DNA of 8,664 bases from Opitutia bacterium UBA5964 (lineage in GTDB: Bacteria > Verrucomicrobiota > Verrucomicrobiia > Opitutales > Coraliomargaritaceae), in contig DJBY01000087.1 in NCBI GenBank assembly GCA_002430605.1, positions 8,848 through 17,511 of the forward strand, written 5' to 3'. Position numbers and translations under genes: made by a program. Below are positions 5,822-8,664 of this stretch, one piece after another; position 1 is the first letter of the stretch, and each line of letters starts with the position of its first letter. The notes under the pieces are model-generated. The model was not told the DNA's origin, ran no database searches, and saw only the letters and a program-made list of their open reading frames with translations.

Positions 5822-6709
5822 GTGACTCCGGCAGATATCATAAAAAAAGTTCGCCGCCTCGAGATACGGGCGCGTCATCTAGTGACGGATTCCGTGACGG
5901 GCGCTTACCACAGCTCGTTCAAGGGCCGTGGCATGGACTTTGAGGAGGTGCGCGAATATGAAATCGGCGACGACGTGCGCACGATTGACTGGAATGTTAG
6001 CGCCAAAATGGATCGCCCCTTTGTCAAAGTCTTCCGCGAAGAGCGCGAAATGACGCTGATGCTGTTAATTGATTTGAGCGCATCGGGCATCTTCGGCTCG
6101 GTCGAGCAAAGTAAGCGCGAGCGCGCCGCAGAGATCGCCAGTGTGCTGGCATTCACCGCCACGCAAAACAACGACAAAGTCGGCGTGCTACTCTACACCG
6201 ACGAGGTCGAGCACTACATCCCGCCGAAGAAAGGCCGCCGCCACATCCTCCGCGTCATTCGCGATATCCTATTCTTCGAGCCCAAAGGGCGCGGCACTTC
6301 ACACAAGGCCGCGTTCGATTATCTCAATCGTGTGCAACGCCGCAAGACCGTCGTGTTCCTGATTTCCGACTTTCTCGACGAATCGCAAGCCACTGGCATC
6401 TTCGAAACACTCGCGCTCACCAATCAACGCCACGACTTGATCAGCATTGCGCTCAGCGACCCTCGCGAAAGCGAGCTCCCACAAGTCGGCTTGATCACCC
6501 TCGAAGACGCCGAAACTGGCGAAATGGTCGAAATCGATACCGGTAGTAAACACACGCGTCAGCGCTACGCGACCCTTGCCCACGGGCGCCACAATCATTT
6601 CAAAACCCAGATGCGCAAAAAAGGCCTCGACTGGATCCAAGCCCACACCGACCAGCCCTACCTTCCCGCATTGCGTGATCTCTTCGCCCGCCGCGCCAGC
6701 CGACACTAA
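5822..6709 (+). CDS. DUF58-family protein, von Willebrand A-like
   Basis: This 295-residue soluble protein is of the DUF58 family that accompanies MoxR. The N-terminal half has the family signature FKGRGMDFEEVREYEIGDD (about 33-51), then RTIDWNVSA (about 53-61). A von Willebrand A-like core follows with metal-site motif DLSAS at 84-88 (Asp84, Ser86, Ser88), a candidate Thr at 159 and Asp183 (LISDF). There is no transmembrane segment. The start is GTG. An in-frame TAA at 5813-5815 leaves only two AAA codons before it, so GTG is the only usable start ahead of the conserved region. There is no Shine-Dalgarno; a run of A precedes the start. Its TAA overlaps the ATG of the next gene by one base, so the two are translationally coupled. 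Such proteins are thought to be MoxR clients or adaptors. Confidence 0.93.
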   Translation: MTPADIIKKVRRLEIRARHLVTDSVTGAYHSSFKGRGMDFEEVREYEIGDDVRTIDWNVSAKMDRPFVKVFREEREMTLMLLIDLSASGIFGSVEQSKRERAAEIASVLAFTATQNNDKVGVLLYTDEVEHYIPPKKGRRHILRVIRDILFFEPKGRGTSHKAAFDYLNRVQRRKTVVFLISDFLDESQATGIFETLALTNQRHDLISIALSDPRESELPQVGLITLEDAETGEMVEIDTGSKHTRQRYATLAHGRHNHFKTQMRKKGLDWIQAHTDQPYLPALRDLFARRASRH

Positions 6710-7305
6710 TGCCACTCCCCTTCTTTCAGTTTTCACTCGCGGCACTGCCCGCGCAGACACCAAGACTGCCCGACCTGCCGCCAGGTCCGTCGCTTGACCG
6801 TGTGCGTGGCCCCATCGAAATCCCACCCTACGAGCCATGGCAAATCGGAGTGATCATTGCCCTAGTCTTGCTCGCGCTTGGGTTGCTCATCTGGGGAATC
6901 GTTCGATTCGTTCGCGCACGCAGTAACCGTACACGAACAGCAGCGCCACACTTGACAGCCCTCGCCGAGTTGAAGACCGCCGCCGAGCTCACCAAAGAGA
7001 ACGACGAACGCTTTGCCGTGCTCAGCTCGCTGGCACTGCGCCGCTACTTCGAAACAGGCAAAGGCATCGCCGCGCTCGGACGCACCTCGCTCGAATTCCT
7101 GCAAGCATTGGACGGGCATCCACAAATCAATCCCGAGGCACGCAGCTCCCTCACTGAATTCCTAGAGCACTGCGACCGCGTCAAATTCGCCCAAGCCTCA
7201 CTGACTGAAGCGCAGCGCAGCGCACTCACCGAAAGCGCCACGGCCCTCATCGGCCAATTTGAACAAGCCGTCGAAGCCACAGCCCAGGAGGTACAGCCAC
7301 GATGA
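6709..7305 (+). CDS. DUF4381-like single-pass membrane protein
   Basis: This is a 198-residue protein. The N-terminal 45 residues are Pro-rich and probably periplasmic. A single membrane segment lies at about 46-68 (WQIGVIIALVLLALGLLIW), followed by an RFVRARSNRTR basic stop-transfer stretch. The C-terminal part (about 80-195) is helical and cytosolic in prediction, with LALRRYFE at about 108-115. Position, length and topology match the DUF4381 proteins found between the DUF58 gene and batA in MoxR/Bat operons. Sequence conservation is weak, so the family name is inferred mainly from context and architecture. Its ATG shares a base with the previous stop, and its TGA overlaps the batA ATG (ATGA). 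The very N-terminus (FFQFSLAALPAQ) could be a weak signal sequence. Confidence 0.8.
   Translation: MPLPFFQFSLAALPAQTPRLPDLPPGPSLDRVRGPIEIPPYEPWQIGVIIALVLLALGLLIWGIVRFVRARSNRTRTAAPHLTALAELKTAAELTKENDERFAVLSSLALRRYFETGKGIAALGRTSLEFLQALDGHPQINPEARSSLTEFLEHCDRVKFAQASLTEAQRSALTESATALIGQFEQAVEATAQEVQPR
7286..7292 (+). promoter_or_regulatory. Shine-Dalgarno sequence of batA
   Basis: AGGAGGT ends 9 bases before the batA ATG at 7302 and lies inside the end of the DUF4381-like gene. It is the only strong ribosome binding site I find in the window, which suggests batA is translated at a higher or independently set rate. Confidence 0.85.
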
Positions 7306-8339
7306 GCTTCTTTCAATTTCAGAATCCAGAGTGCTTCTTCTTGCTACTCCTATTGCCACTCATCGCCTGGTGGGCGGGCCGCATGGGCCCTGAAGCTGCC
7401 ATGCGCTTCTCTAGCATCGAACTCGTCAAAGCAGTTAGCCGCTCACGCCGCAGTCGCCCAGGGCAATTCCTATTCGGTCTTCGCATCCTCACACTCGCCG
7501 CATTAATCACCGCGCTCGCTCGACCACAAATGGGCAAGATGAACGACACCACCGATGCGGATGGCATCGATATTGTGGTGACACTCGACCTCTCTGGTTC
7601 GATGCGCGCCCTCGATCTTTCCACTCGTAAAAACGTCGTCACACGTCTGGACGCAGCAAAAAAAGTGGTCCGCGATTTTATTGATAAGCGCCCCTACGAT
7701 CGTATTGCGCTGGTTGCCTTTGCAGCGGATGCCTATGTCGTCAGCCCGCTCACGCTCAATCATGACTGGTTGAAGAAAAATCTAGACCGCCTTGAGTTGG
7801 GCGAAATCGACGGTGGCGGCACCGCGATCGGTACGGCCCTCGGCGCCAGTGTTAATCGTCTACGCGACCATGAAGCGCGCAGTCACATCGTCATTCTATT
7901 GACCGATGGCGAAAACAACGCAGGCACTATCTCTCCAATTGGGGCAGCTGAAGCCGCCAAAAGTTACGGCGTTAAAGTGTACACCATCGCCACCGGACAA
8001 AAAGGCAGCGTGCCGATTCCGGAGATGACGCGCGACAACCGCGTGCTTCGCGACAAGGACGGCAAGCCCGTGTATCGCGGACGTAGCGAAAACTCGAACT
8101 TTAACGAAGCCGAGCTGCGCGAAATCGCGGAGATGACTGGCGGTCTCTTTTTTAATGCCACCGAAGACGGCGACCTCGAACGTATTTACGACGAGATCAG
8201 CGAACTCGAAACCACCACTATCGAGCTTCGCTCCTACGCCACTTTTACCGAATATTTCATTTGGCCAGCAGCCCTCGGCCTCGCCTTGCTCGCCCTTGAA
8301 CAACTCTTGCGCAACACGCGCTATCGCCGCCTGCCATGA
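7302..8339 (+). CDS. batA: BatA-like von Willebrand A membrane protein
   Basis: This 345-residue inner-membrane protein has membrane segments at about 11-25, 56-73 and 317-335. A von Willebrand A domain lies at about 88-300, between the second and third. The metal-ion-dependent adhesion site is intact: DLSGS at 96-100, Thr174 in GGGTAIG, and Asp202 in LLTDGEN. The AARPQ-type motif LARPQMG that precedes the domain in Bat proteins is at 72-78. With this topology the domain should be on the periplasmic side of the membrane. It overlaps the upstream gene (ATGA) and the downstream batB (ATGA), so it is part of one operon. Aerotolerance (Bat) proteins are linked to envelope stress and oxygen tolerance in some bacteria; the role here is inferred from family. 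Confidence 0.94.
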   Translation: MSFFQFQNPECFFLLLLLPLIAWWAGRMGPEAAMRFSSIELVKAVSRSRRSRPGQFLFGLRILTLAALITALARPQMGKMNDTTDADGIDIVVTLDLSGSMRALDLSTRKNVVTRLDAAKKVVRDFIDKRPYDRIALVAFAADAYVVSPLTLNHDWLKKNLDRLELGEIDGGGTAIGTALGASVNRLRDHEARSHIVILLTDGENNAGTISPIGAAEAAKSYGVKVYTIATGQKGSVPIPEMTRDNRVLRDKDGKPVYRGRSENSNFNEAELREIAEMTGGLFFNATEDGDLERIYDEISELETTTIELRSYATFTEYFIWPAALGLALLALEQLLRNTRYRRLP

Positions 8340-8664
8340 CTTTTGAAAATCAGATCTGGCTCACGCTCACTCCACTCATTGTATTACTATTAGCGGGACT
8401 CTTCGCGTTTGGGTTTCGCCGTCGCGAAGACTTGCTCAGCCGATTTGCAGCCGCACGGTTAATCGACCAGCTTACAGAGAAAGCGAGTCAACAACGCACA
8501 CTCCTCAAAGCAGGCCTCATCCTACTCGCCCTCGCACTAATCGGCGTCGCCCTCGCCCGCCCACAATACGGAGTGGATTGGATCGAGCGCAAAGCACGCG
8601 GCCTCGACATCGTGTTCGTGCTCGACAGCTCCAAGAGTATGCTCGCCACCGACCTTAGGCCGAC
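8336..8664 (+). CDS. batB: BatB-like von Willebrand A protein, 3'-truncated by window edge
   Basis: The first 109 residues are visible and the frame is still open at the window end. They show a membrane segment at about 8-26, a basic stretch FRRRED, a second membrane segment at about 57-74, then LARPQYG (73-79) and the start of a von Willebrand A domain. The metal-site motif is DSSKS at 97-101 (Asp97, Ser99, Ser101), followed by MLATDLRP. This is the same plan as batA, and the DSSKSM.A.D motif is typical of the BatB paralogue, so the two probably form a pair. The ATG overlaps the batA stop by four bases (ATGA) and no Shine-Dalgarno is present, so translation is probably coupled. The C-terminal tetratricopeptide part found in some BatB/BatC fusions cannot be checked here. 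Confidence 0.9.
   Translation, partial: MTFENQIWLTLTPLIVLLLAGLFAFGFRRREDLLSRFAAARLIDQLTEKASQQRTLLKAGLILLALALIGVALARPQYGVDWIERKARGLDIVFVLDSSKSMLATDLRP

Noticed and set aside
4747..8664. The MoxR-DUF58-DUF4381-BatA-BatB cluster as a new defence or ternary system
   Set aside because: Gene order, domain content and intact metal-site motifs match the well-known MoxR/Bat envelope cluster; nothing visible adds a nuclease, toxin or effector.

Overview
The window looks like a chromosomal stretch of a Gram-negative bacterium with moderate GC. Six of seven readable protein starts have no Shine-Dalgarno sequence, and the only clear one precedes batA. Protein content (transketolase, tRNA-Gly, PstS-like binding protein, sigma-54 activator, MoxR/DUF58/DUF4381/BatA/BatB cluster) and the weak ribosome binding sites would fit Verrucomicrobiota, possibly Opitutae. 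That assignment is inference from style and gene order; no marker gene here settles it.

Layout. (1) Positions 3-1574, plus strand: the C-terminal four fifths of transketolase, followed by a strong intrinsic terminator. (2) Positions 1627-2051: a gene-free convergent interval rich in repeats. It holds a pair of about 23-bp inverted repeats about 280 bp apart, which enclose a tandem array of 40-bp palindrome-bearing units. Next comes a copy of the tRNA-Gly 3' end, then a run of four hairpins. (3) Minus strand, read from high to low coordinates: a sigma-54-dependent NtrC-family response regulator (4625-3258), a secreted PstS-like substrate-binding protein (3095-2229), tRNA-Gly(GCC) (2164-2089) and a terminator (2082-2052). 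(4) Plus strand from 4747 to the window end: moxR, a DUF58 protein, a DUF4381-like membrane protein, batA and the start of batB. The last four genes overlap by 1-4 bases and are surely one operon. moxR is separated from the DUF58 gene by a 73-bp spacer made largely of short tandem repeats.

How the genes work together. The plus-strand cluster is the known MoxR/Bat (aerotolerance-type) system. MoxR is a cytosolic AAA+ ATPase. The DUF58 protein and the BatA and BatB membrane proteins carry von Willebrand A-type metal-ion sites, and the DUF4381-like protein is a single-pass membrane partner. Together they are thought to act at the cell envelope as a chaperone or remodelling system. The divergently transcribed NtrC-like regulator shares a 121-bp promoter region with moxR, and its own downstream neighbour is a periplasmic binding protein. 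No histidine kinase is present in the window.

The known systems look conventional. The least explained DNA is the 1627-2051 interval, which carries several layers of inverted and direct repeats, including a duplicated tRNA end, and may be a small non-autonomous element or a structured RNA.
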